Origin: CAZJUR01 sp964549525
GTDB lineage: Bacteria; Patescibacteriota; Saccharimonadia; Saccharimonadales; Saccharimonadaceae
DNA length: 64,000 nt
Assembly: GCA_964549525.1 (NCBI GenBank)
Contig: CAZJUR010000001.1
Span: forward strand, 62,001 to 126,000
Direction: 5' to 3'
Below are positions 1 through 7,177 of the stretch, piece after piece. Each line of letters begins with the position of its first letter. The stretch's first letter is position 1. The notes under the pieces are model-generated. The model had not been told where the DNA came from, searched no databases, and saw only the letters and a program-made list of their open reading frames with translations. Both the position numbers and the translations under genes were made by a program.

Positions 1-50
1 ATATGATCAAGATCTTTATCGACAATTTTCCCCGTTATTTGCGCAATCAT
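1..50 (-). CDS. ruvA: RuvA, N-terminal fragment (runs off the window)
   Basis: Only the first 16 codons are present. The minus strand from 50 reads MIAQITGKIVDKDLDH, which matches the usual start of the Holliday-junction branch-migration subunit RuvA (MI..I.G.I). It starts 7 nt after the ruvC stop codon, which is the common ruvC-ruvA order. RuvA binds the four-way junction and loads the RuvB motor. The call rests on a short match plus gene order. Confidence 0.7.
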   Translation of the reverse strand, partial: MIAQITGKIVDKDLDH

Positions 51-57
51 ACATCTA

Positions 58-531
58 TTATACTCTGCTCATCAGGTAATGCGTAATGGCGGCAGCAAGG
101 GCGTCAGCACAATCGTCGGGCTTGGGTGCAGTTTTAAGATGAAGATGAACACGCACCATTTCTTGCATTTGTTTTTTATCAGCACGACCATAACCTGTCA
201 GCGTCTGCTTAATTTGTAGTGGTGTGTATTCAGCAATGATGAGTCCTGCTTTTTTACCCGCGAGCATTGCAACACCACGCGCATGCGACACACTCATTGC
301 TGTCGTGACATTTTGAGCAAAAAACAGTTTTTCGATCGACATACTATCTGGATGGGTCTGCTGAATAATTTCACCTAAACTATCGTAAATATCTTCGAGT
401 CTTTCGTCGAGAGGTGTGTGAGCTGGCGTTTTGATAACACCAGCATCTATGATTTTTGCTTTATCGTTTTTAAACTCAATAACCCCAAAACCGAGTATTC
501 CTGTACCTGGATCTATACCGAGTATTCTCAT
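58..531 (-). CDS. ruvC: Crossover junction endodeoxyribonuclease RuvC
   Basis: RuvC cuts Holliday junctions symmetrically in the last step of recombinational repair. The 157-residue product has the usual family length. All acidic metal ligands are visible: D7 in GIDPGTG, E67 in SIEKLFF, and D140 and D143 in the C-terminal KPDDCADALA. The FFAQN segment just after E67 is also typical. Its start overlaps the stop of the upstream phosphatase gene by 4 nt (ATGA), and ruvA follows after 7 nt, so the three genes are probably co-transcribed. Confidence 0.96.
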   Translation of the reverse strand: MRILGIDPGTGILGFGVIEFKNDKAKIIDAGVIKTPAHTPLDERLEDIYDSLGEIIQQTHPDSMSIEKLFFAQNVTTAMSVSHARGVAMLAGKKAGLIIAEYTPLQIKQTLTGYGRADKKQMQEMVRVHLHLKTAPKPDDCADALAAAITHYLMSRV

Positions 532-1301
532 GAGTTCACCAGTTTTAAAAATTCATCATGAACTATTCCGTTACTCATCACACACCCGTTGACTGGTTTG
601 TCATAACGCTGGTCTTTCCCAACAAGATCAGTTACTTTTCCTCCAGCTTCTTCAACAAGTAAACATACCGCCGCCACGTCATGCGCTCCTGTGTGCATAA
701 AGCTCCTGGCATCTATGGAACCTTCTGCGACTAGGCAGCCTTTGAAAACGGTTCCATGTACATTTGAAACATAAAACCCGTGTGCTTCTAAGGTCTGACG
801 TTTTTTATCAACAGGCTCTAGTTTGCCCCCACTTGAACCCATGAGATGAACGCCTGGGCCCCACGTTTTTTTTGATACAGTAATGGGTGTATTGTTACGA
901 TACGCCCCCGAGCCACGTACAGCTGAGTACAGTTCATCAGTCCATGGATTATACGCTACTGCAACAACTGGTTTACCGTTTTCGACCAGCGCTAGTGAGA
1001 ACATTGAAGTCGGCAAATGCAGAATATAGGCAACAGTGCCATCTATTGGATCACATACCCAGACGATATCTCGGTCTTCATGCCAGCTTGCTTCTTCTCC
1101 AAGCACACCATGATCAGGAAACCGCTCTTTTACTCGACTGATTAATTCTTGATTAATTGTTTTATCGGCTATCGTTACTGGGGAATTATCGTTTTTTACT
1201 TCAACTTTTTGATCTGCTCGATAAAACTGCTTCATTAGCCCCCCCGCTCGTTTCGCCATATCCTTCGCAAAGGTTAGCTCTGTATGATACTGCATAGTCA
1301 T
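528..1301 (-). CDS. Inositol monophosphatase family protein
   Basis: This 257-residue protein belongs to the Mg2+-dependent, Li+-sensitive phosphatase superfamily (IMPase, CysQ, FBPase-like). The metal-binding motifs are clear: GEEAS at 68-72, DPIDGT at 84-89, and a C-terminal HDVAAVCLLVEEAGG around 207-221, where the usual W-D is H-D. The substrate cannot be read from sequence; inositol-1-phosphate, 3'-phosphoadenosine phosphate or a sugar phosphate are all possible. The gene sits 3 nt after the lamin-tail gene and overlaps ruvC by 4 nt. The DNA starts ATGACTATG, so the second ATG (1295) is an alternative start. Confidence 0.88.
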   Translation of the reverse strand: MTMQYHTELTFAKDMAKRAGGLMKQFYRADQKVEVKNDNSPVTIADKTINQELISRVKERFPDHGVLGEEASWHEDRDIVWVCDPIDGTVAYILHLPTSMFSLALVENGKPVVAVAYNPWTDELYSAVRGSGAYRNNTPITVSKKTWGPGVHLMGSSGGKLEPVDKKRQTLEAHGFYVSNVHGTVFKGCLVAEGSIDARSFMHTGAHDVAAVCLLVEEAGGKVTDLVGKDQRYDKPVNGCVMSNGIVHDEFLKLVNS

Positions 1302-1304
1302 ATT

Positions 1305-3032
1305 TTATAGTTCTGGAGGTGTTTTACCAAAAAAAGCAAGGATACGACGAATTCCCGCTAGTACTTCTACTCGCCACTCCCACAGTGCATACCCGCCAAA
1401 TCCAGCAACCGCACTTGAGGTAAGAAGCCAACCAAATCCGCTCGATGCCTGTGGAGCTGTATGATCCGTAATATTTTGCAGCACGGTGTCGGTAGGTGAT
1501 TTACGACATCGATTAGTCTCGGGATTTCGTACTTGACCCTCTGGGCACGGTTTTTGACTAACTGCCGTTTGTATTTTTCGACAGCGATTTGTTTCGGGGT
1601 TACGCTCCTGTCCTGGTTGGCATGGCGTAAGGTTAGCAGCTGCGGCAGTAACACTACTCCGGCATCGGTTCGTTTCTGGATTACGAATCTGACCAGGTTG
1701 GCACGGGGTAAGTCCTCCAATGCTACTAAATATAGAGCGACATCGTCCCGTTGCCGGATTCCTCTCCTCATCAATATCACACGGAGCTAGTGAATGTGCC
1801 TCTATATTTTTACAGCGACCTGTTAACGGATTACGATATTTTCCAGCTGGACAGGTAATAACCGTCGTATCATCTGGTGTTTCACCGCTCGCTTCATCTA
1901 GTGTCATCGAAATATTGGCTACTCCGGGTGTTGGTTGATTCGTGTACTGCCAAATCTCATCAATAAGTGACCATGATTGATTATCTAGTGGATTGGTGTA
2001 TGGTGACGACTCATCAATAACCGCCCCATCTGGTCCGAGCAATCGTACTGATCCACTCGTATTTGGTAAAACAATCGTCGTTTGAGTATCACTTAAGACT
2101 ACGTAGGCATTTGGTGCTAATTGATAATCTGGTAAGGAAACTGTTTTTGTATCAATTTGTAGCATGTAACCACTGAGAGAAACGGGGTATGCCGACGGAT
2201 TAAATAGCTCAATGAATTCTTTTCCGGTATCGTAGCTAATGGCATTAGGCAGTAATTCACTTACGCGCAGAAGTATAACATGACAATCTATGTCTTGTTT
2301 GTAGTAACCAGGTGGAAGGTTTTTTTGCAAGCCCGCTACGTTATCACACTGGTCTTCATAACAATTTCCATCGGTATCTTTCATAAAGCCAATCGGCACC
2401 ATGAGATCAAGTTCAGGGGTATTTGGACATATATCAACTGGTACTTCTTCTTCATATAGATCGCTTGTCGGTAAAATTGTAAGGGTTGTTTGCACAAAAT
2501 CATTTTTGTTATTATCACTGTCAGCTCCCGTGCGTTCTAAAATAGTCCCGGGTGTATGCGCAGTATGGGCTTGACCTTCGGGATTAACGGCACTCCCCCA
2601 GCCAAGCTTATCGATACTGTTTTTTTGAGCATCTATTAACTTTACGTGTCCAGCTGAAGCAGCAATACCTGCATTAAATATCGCGTCTGGCACAAATCCT
2701 GGATGAGAAGTTATAAATTCTTGGGTAGATAGCGTTATGTAGCCGCCTGCTCGTAACCACAATTTGGTAGTTGTACTTGGCGGGGTGAGGCAAGTTAATT
2801 GCGTCTGGGTTGCATCACTCGAGCTAGCATACACGATGCACCAATTTGTTACGTCAACGTCTTGCGCTGAATCGTTACGCACAGAAATATATTCAATACT
2901 ACTATAGCTTGTTTGACTCGTAGCGCCTTGTGTCTGCAGCTGGAAAATTACCGGCCCAGCAGAACTCCCAAATGCATTGACAGATTGCAAGCTTCCACCC
3001 AGAATACATAGCAACAGAAAAAGCTTACGCAT
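1305..3032 (-). CDS. Secreted lamin-tail-domain protein with Cys-rich repeats and C-terminal anchor
   Basis: A surface protein of about 575 residues with no assigned activity. It has an N-terminal signal peptide ending near SVNAFG, a first lamin-tail-like beta-domain (about 25-155) and a second one (about 255-375, with FIELFNPSAYPVSLSGY). Five Cys-containing units of the type C.PGQ.RNPETNRCR follow. A hydrophobic segment near the C-terminus (GFGWLLTSSAVAGFGG) and a short basic tail look like a membrane anchor. Lamin-tail domains occur in many secreted bacterial proteins. I chose the ATG at 3032, because the upstream in-frame start is TTG. A TACAAT box ends 6 nt before this ATG. Confidence 0.75.
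   Translation of the reverse strand: MRKLFLLLCILGGSLQSVNAFGSSAGPVIFQLQTQGATSQTSYSSIEYISVRNDSAQDVDVTNWCIVYASSSDATQTQLTCLTPPSTTTKLWLRAGGYITLSTQEFITSHPGFVPDAIFNAGIAASAGHVKLIDAQKNSIDKLGWGSAVNPEGQAHTAHTPGTILERTGADSDNNKNDFVQTTLTILPTSDLYEEEVPVDICPNTPELDLMVPIGFMKDTDGNCYEDQCDNVAGLQKNLPPGYYKQDIDCHVILLRVSELLPNAISYDTGKEFIELFNPSAYPVSLSGYMLQIDTKTVSLPDYQLAPNAYVVLSDTQTTIVLPNTSGSVRLLGPDGAVIDESSPYTNPLDNQSWSLIDEIWQYTNQPTPGVANISMTLDEASGETPDDTTVITCPAGKYRNPLTGRCKNIEAHSLAPCDIDEERNPATGRCRSIFSSIGGLTPCQPGQIRNPETNRCRSSVTAAAANLTPCQPGQERNPETNRCRKIQTAVSQKPCPEGQVRNPETNRCRKSPTDTVLQNITDHTAPQASSGFGWLLTSSAVAGFGGYALWEWRVEVLAGIRRILAFFGKTPPEL
1497..1856 (-). repeat. Five tandem Cys-rich repeat units inside the lamin-tail gene
   Basis: Five coding repeats of about 15 conserved residues are separated by variable linkers. 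The cores are CPAGKYRNPLTGRCK, CDIDEERNPATGRCR, CQPGQIRNPETNRCR, CQPGQERNPETNRCR and CPEGQVRNPETNRCR. Each unit holds two Cys about 13 residues apart, probably one disulfide per unit outside the cell (inference). The last three are nearly identical, so copy number may vary between strains. Confidence 0.85.
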
Positions 3033-3086
3033 ATACAAATTGTATGTTATAGGTCTGTTTTTGTAAATTTATTGATGGATAGTTGT

Positions 3087-3842
3087 TTATTGGGAGGCCC
3101 CCAAAATACCTTTGATTACATAGGCAGTGTCTTCCCATCTTTTGACTGCTATACAATCTATTCCGAATGCTTTTACGGGGTAATCGTTTCCACCTTCTTC
3201 AAGCTTATCACCAATAAATAAAATATCTTCTTTTGTATATCCTGTTTTTTCAAGTAGTTTTTTCATACCATATGCTTTGTCGATGCCAGGTTTCGTAATA
3301 TCAAGTGAAGTTGACCCACCAAGACGTACTTCGAGTTCAGGTAAACGTTCCGCAACATAATCACGAAGCGTATGCTTTAACTCTTGATTCTTAGCTGCCC
3401 AACGATATTTTTCTTCTGGTGGCGCTTGCTGGCCAAGTGCAGAATACGTGATTTGGCTCTCACGGTCTTCAATAATTTCACCCCATGTTTTTTCTTGCCA
3501 GACCTTAAGTGCTTTTGCTTGCTCTGTTAAAACTCGGATGACTTTTTCTTTCTCTTCCGTTGATAAATCCTCAGAATATTGCATTTTCCAATTACCATTT
3601 TCATAGCAATAATATCTTGTCCCACATGTTGGCATGATATGTAATTTCTCTAAATTCTGTGTATTGCTTGGGAGTCGGTCAATAACTTGGATTTTGAACT
3701 GATCGAACTTTCCACCGGAAATAATGCAGACTTCATATTTTCCCAACAAATCTTTTAGCAAAATTGACATCTCATCGCTCATAGGAGATTTTGTAATAGC
3801 GAGGGTATCATCAAGATCAAAGGCAATAATTTTTCGTTTCAA
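3087..3842 (-). CDS. HAD-superfamily phosphomannomutase (eukaryotic PMM-like)
   Basis: Probably converts mannose-6-phosphate to mannose-1-phosphate. The 251-residue protein has the HAD nucleophile motif FDLDDT (D9, D11), the ISGG motif near 41-44, a cap region with EIIEDRESQITYSALGQ, then GGSTSLDITKPGIDKAYG and FIGDKLEEGGNDYP. The order and wording of these blocks match eukaryotic-type alpha-phosphomannomutases (PMM1/PMM2) more than generic HAD-IIB sugar phosphatases, which are the main alternative. The stop of the manC-like gene lies 2 nt upstream, so the two genes make a GDP-mannose supply unit. Confidence 0.75.
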   Translation of the reverse strand: MKRKIIAFDLDDTLAITKSPMSDEMSILLKDLLGKYEVCIISGGKFDQFKIQVIDRLPSNTQNLEKLHIMPTCGTRYYCYENGNWKMQYSEDLSTEEKEKVIRVLTEQAKALKVWQEKTWGEIIEDRESQITYSALGQQAPPEEKYRWAAKNQELKHTLRDYVAERLPELEVRLGGSTSLDITKPGIDKAYGMKKLLEKTGYTKEDILFIGDKLEEGGNDYPVKAFGIDCIAVKRWEDTAYVIKGILGASQ

Positions 3843-3844
3843 TT

Positions 3845-4888
3845 CTACAACTCCTTTGCTTTGTTGGCTGCGTCTTTTACCTTTTGGCTTAAGTCCTTGC
3901 GGACTACCAATACGCCATGTGGTGTATTTACAACTGCTACATTATCAAGACCAATGACTGCGACGGGCTTTTCTTCTTCATTTCGGACATAGACGCTGCG
4001 GCTGTCCATGATAATATTCTTTTTCCCAACAGAACTATTGTCATCTTCATCTTGAGGTGTAACCTCATGAACGTCATCAAAACTTCCTACGTCCATCCAG
4101 TCAAAACTTGCCGGTACCACCATTAAATCTGGTGTTTTTTCAATCAATGCAGTATCAATTGCCTCATCTTTAAAATTAAGATAGATTTTATTTGCCTCAT
4201 TCTGAGATGCGTTTTTAATTTTTGCAAGCTGCTCCTTCCAATGTGCGTCCGCATATTGCTCAATACGTGTACGAAATACTTTATATGGTGCCACAAAATA
4301 TCCCGCATTCCATAAATATTCACCTGATTCTACATATTTTTGTGCTGTAAGATAATCAGGCTTTTCTTTAAATTCGTCAACGGAGTGTAAAAACGTCTCT
4401 CCATCAATACGACCATTTTTCTTAATATACCCAAATTTAGTACTAGCGTGATCCGGTTCAATACCGACCAGAACAATTCGACTATGCTTTACAGATGCTT
4501 CAGCTGCATACTGAAAAGTATCGACAAATCCATCAATCGCTCGCACATGTTGGTCAGCCCAAATACTAGCGATCGGTTCATCATCACCGTGTTTTGTTGC
4601 GATAATCTGTAGTGCATTTGTTATACATGGCATAGTACTGCGACGAGCAGGCTCGATAATAATATTACTTTTTTCTATTTCAGGTAGTTGTTCTATAATT
4701 TCGTGAGCATGACCAGTTTCGGTAGAAATATATATTTTATCTATTGATGTAATGTGCTTTGCTCTCTCAAGTGTATTTTGAAGTAGCGATTTATCGCCTG
4801 TAATATTTAATAAATGTTTTGGATATTCTGGGGTAGATAGCGGCCATAATCGTGTTCCCGACCCCCCTGCGACAATAAGTATGATCAT
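3845..4888 (-). CDS. manC: Mannose-1-phosphate guanylyltransferase
   Basis: Makes GDP-mannose from mannose-1-phosphate and GTP. The 347-residue protein has the nucleotidyltransferase signature VAGGSGTRLWPLS (7-19) followed by the PKHLL substrate motif, and later VGIEPDHASTKFGYI and YLWNAGYF, typical of this family. It lacks the C-terminal cupin (isomerase) domain of long bifunctional ManC proteins; a separate cupin gene of that type is decayed at 22.5-23.1 kb. It is followed at once by the phosphomannomutase gene. Product use in the window: the mannose-type glycosyltransferases and the Gmd branch (inference). Confidence 0.9.
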   Translation of the reverse strand: MIILIVAGGSGTRLWPLSTPEYPKHLLNITGDKSLLQNTLERAKHITSIDKIYISTETGHAHEIIEQLPEIEKSNIIIEPARRSTMPCITNALQIIATKHGDDEPIASIWADQHVRAIDGFVDTFQYAAEASVKHSRIVLVGIEPDHASTKFGYIKKNGRIDGETFLHSVDEFKEKPDYLTAQKYVESGEYLWNAGYFVAPYKVFRTRIEQYADAHWKEQLAKIKNASQNEANKIYLNFKDEAIDTALIEKTPDLMVVPASFDWMDVGSFDDVHEVTPQDEDDNSSVGKKNIIMDSRSVYVRNEEEKPVAVIGLDNVAVVNTPHGVLVVRKDLSQKVKDAANKAKEL

Positions 4889-4920
4889 TAGTACCTCTGT
4901 TAGTTATATCTAGAAAGATA

Positions 4921-4949
4921 TTGTTTAATAATAGTTTGTGTGGTATATT
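4921..4949 (+). promoter_or_regulatory. Sigma-70-type promoter for the 4992 gene
   Basis: TTGTTT at 4921-4926 and TATATT at 4944-4949 are separated by 17 nt. An AAAGGAT ribosome-binding site follows, then the ATG at 4992. It lies in the 100-nt space between the divergent manC and the 4992-7167 pair. Confidence 0.6.
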
Positions 4950-4991
4950 ATAACTAACAGCCTAGAATAAAACAAAAAGGATAATAACAAA

Positions 4992-5525
4992 ATGAAGTCT
5001 CTTTCTTCCAAAAAAAAGATTCAAAAACCGTTCTACATTATAGGAGTAATCTTTCTTTTAATATGCGTAGGAATAGGCGTGTTTTATCTTTATAATCAAC
5101 AAAAAAACAGTGATAAAGAAATGGCTAATGAGAGACTGTCCACTGAGGAAAATATAGCTGAATCAAAAAAGAAAAAAAATCAACAAAAAAACAGTGCTGG
5201 TGTTGGACTTCCGAATAATTCAGAAACTATAACAAGCGATCAAATACCCCAAAGCTCTACTTTGTCGATCTCGATTTTGTCAACTTCACAAGAAAATGGT
5301 AAAGTCACAGCTGCCGCACAAACAAATGGTGAAGGTACATGTGTTTTCAGTTACACTACCGATGGTGACAAGCCGGTAATTAACCAGGTTGCTGTACAAG
5401 TAAATATATGCCAAAGTTCTATATCGGAAGTACAGTTTGCCAAATTAGGAGTTTGGAGTTTAAAAGTCACTTATTATAATAATGAACAAAAAGCTGAGGC
5501 ACAAGCAAATGTCACAATTCGTTAA
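4992..5525 (+). CDS. Membrane-anchored extracellular protein, unknown function
   Basis: A 177-residue protein that I do not recognise. It has a Lys-rich start, one hydrophobic segment (about 16-34, FYIIGVIFLLICVGIGVFYLY), a charged and Gln/Asn-rich linker with two copies of NQQKNS, and a C-terminal region of about 90 residues. That region looks like a small beta-sandwich (SISILSTSQENGKVTA ... WSLKVTYYNNEQKAEAQANVTI) with two Cys that could form a disulfide. It overlaps the start of the next secreted gene by 17 nt, so translational coupling and a shared role are likely. Its own promoter is at 4921-4949. Confidence 0.65.
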   Translation: MKSLSSKKKIQKPFYIIGVIFLLICVGIGVFYLYNQQKNSDKEMANERLSTEENIAESKKKKNQQKNSAGVGLPNNSETITSDQIPQSSTLSISILSTSQENGKVTAAAQTNGEGTCVFSYTTDGDKPVINQVAVQVNICQSSISEVQFAKLGVWSLKVTYYNNEQKAEAQANVTIR

Positions 5526-7167
5526 GATATTGTCTATTTTTATTCTTATTATCTCGTTTCATTTGCTGATTTTTCCCCAGTCAGCTTCCGCCGTTTCAGG
5601 CTCTGACTGGCGAGCAGGTCATATTATTGACGATGGAATTTTTTATCGTATAAGTGACTTAAGTCCATCTAGTATTCAAAATTTTCTCAATTCTAAAGTT
5701 TCATCTTGTGATACTTGGGGCACCCAACCTTATGCTGGTACCACGAGAGCACAATATGCAGCTTCGAGAGGTTATTCTACTCCATTCACCTGTTTAAAAG
5801 ACTACTCGATGAATATTCAGGGGAAAAGCGCAAACGGATATTGCAGTTCGATAGGATCAGGATTAAAATCGTCCGCTCAAATTATATACGAAGTTAGTAA
5901 CGCTTGCGGTATCGATGCTAAATCTCTCATTGTTATGCTTGAAAAAGAACAAGGCCTCGTCAGTGACGATTGGCCCTGGAGCATCCAATATAGAAGCGCA
6001 ATGGGATATGGTTGCCCCGACACCGCACCGTGTGATGCTGAATATTATGGATTCTTCAATCAAGTATATAATGCCGCGCGACAATTTAAAGTTTATGTTG
6101 CGAACTCTGGATCATATAGGCATAAACCATATCAGAACAACTCTATTTACTGGAGCCCTAATCTTTCCTGTGGCTCATCAACCATATATATCGAGAATCG
6201 TGCGACAGCTGGCCTATACAACTACACACCTTATCAACCAAATCAAGCTGCACTTAATAACCTTTACGGAACGGGTGACAGTTGTAGTGCCTATGGTAAC
6301 CGTAATTTTTGGCGCCTATATAATGACTGGTTTGGCGACACACTAGGCAAGCCATACTCATGGGAATGGGCTGGTCAGAGTGCATACACCAACGCAAACA
6401 AAACCACCACAAGAGATCTTGGATCAATGAGGCTTGGAGAGCAAGCATATGTAAGTATTCGTGCAAAGAATATTGGCACTGCGACATGGACAAATAGTGG
6501 ACCAAACCCCGTAAGGATTGGAACCGCAAATCCTATCGAGAGAAGCAGTGTATTTAGCCCATTCAGTGGATGGATGTCACCCTCTAGACCTGCCCAGCTT
6601 GAAGAATCTTCAGTTGGACCGGGTGAATATGGAAACTTCGGGTTTTGGATTACAGCAAATGCTACAGGCCTGTATAATGAACGGTTTAATCTTTTAGCAG
6701 AGGGTAAAACGTGGTTTAACGACATTGGTCTTAGTTATGGGATAGGGGTCGTTCCTGATACTTACTCATGGGCATGGAATTCTCAATATGCATTTACTGA
6801 TGAGACTAAGACGACACCAAGAAATCTTACCAACTTGAGGGTAGGAGAACGTGTATACGTAGGCTTTACTGCTAGAAATACGGGTAACGTAAGTTGGTCT
6901 AACTCTGGGTCTCATCCGATTAGAGTTGGCACATCAAGACCAAACGAACGAGAAAGTAGCTTTAGTAATACAAGTGGTTGGCTCAATAATCAACGACCTA
7001 ATGTCATGAAAGAAAATACTGTACCACCTGGAGGTATTGGTACGTTTGAGTTTTGGATTACAGCAAATGCTACAGGCCTGTATAATGAACGGTTTAATCT
7101 TTTAGCAGAGGGTAAAACGTGGTTTAACGACATTGGTCTTAGTTATGGGATAAAAGTTAATCAATGA
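5509..7167 (+). CDS. Secreted protein: lysozyme-like domain plus two Ig-like repeats
   Basis: A 552-residue exported protein. A signal peptide ends near SASAVSGSDW. The N-terminal region (about 20-285) begins with SDWRAGHIIDDGIFY and contains LIVMLEKEQGLV and SAMGYGCPDT. This type of domain occurs in secreted Saccharibacteria and Actinobacteria proteins and resembles a lysozyme or transglycosylase fold, in which the Glu of EKEQ could be catalytic (inference). The C-terminus has two repeats of about 136 residues (W.W..Q.A.T....TT.R.L...R.GE) similar to Ig-like FW domains. I chose the ATG at 5509 because the upstream ATG at 5482 puts polar residues before the signal peptide. Confidence 0.7.
   Translation: MSQFVKILSIFILIISFHLLIFPQSASAVSGSDWRAGHIIDDGIFYRISDLSPSSIQNFLNSKVSSCDTWGTQPYAGTTRAQYAASRGYSTPFTCLKDYSMNIQGKSANGYCSSIGSGLKSSAQIIYEVSNACGIDAKSLIVMLEKEQGLVSDDWPWSIQYRSAMGYGCPDTAPCDAEYYGFFNQVYNAARQFKVYVANSGSYRHKPYQNNSIYWSPNLSCGSSTIYIENRATAGLYNYTPYQPNQAALNNLYGTGDSCSAYGNRNFWRLYNDWFGDTLGKPYSWEWAGQSAYTNANKTTTRDLGSMRLGEQAYVSIRAKNIGTATWTNSGPNPVRIGTANPIERSSVFSPFSGWMSPSRPAQLEESSVGPGEYGNFGFWITANATGLYNERFNLLAEGKTWFNDIGLSYGIGVVPDTYSWAWNSQYAFTDETKTTPRNLTNLRVGERVYVGFTARNTGNVSWSNSGSHPIRVGTSRPNERESSFSNTSGWLNNQRPNVMKENTVPPGGIGTFEFWITANATGLYNERFNLLAEGKTWFNDIGLSYGIKVNQ
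6642..6744 (+). repeat. 103-bp exact direct repeat, copy 1
   Basis: Identical over 103 bp to 7050-7152. It encodes the C-terminal strands of the first Ig-like repeat (from FWITANATG to SYGI). The period is 408 bp, exactly 136 codons. Confidence 0.97.
7050..7152 (+). repeat. 103-bp exact direct repeat, copy 2
   Basis: Second copy of 6642-6744, with no mismatch at the DNA level, while the 5' halves of the two Ig-like repeats are strongly diverged. This points to recent gene conversion or strong constraint on this segment. Confidence 0.97.
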
Positions 7168-7177
7168 CAATAATTCT

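Noticed and set aside
1533..1938. Open frames on the plus strand across the Cys-rich repeats of the lamin-tail gene
   Set aside because: They mirror the repeated minus-strand codons, have no ribosome-binding site and no protein-like features.
5863..6725. Several long frames opposite or within the secreted Ig-like protein gene
   Set aside because: They are shadows of the 5509-7167 gene, which has a signal peptide and domain repeats; the shadow products are low-quality and Met starts lack ribosome-binding sites.
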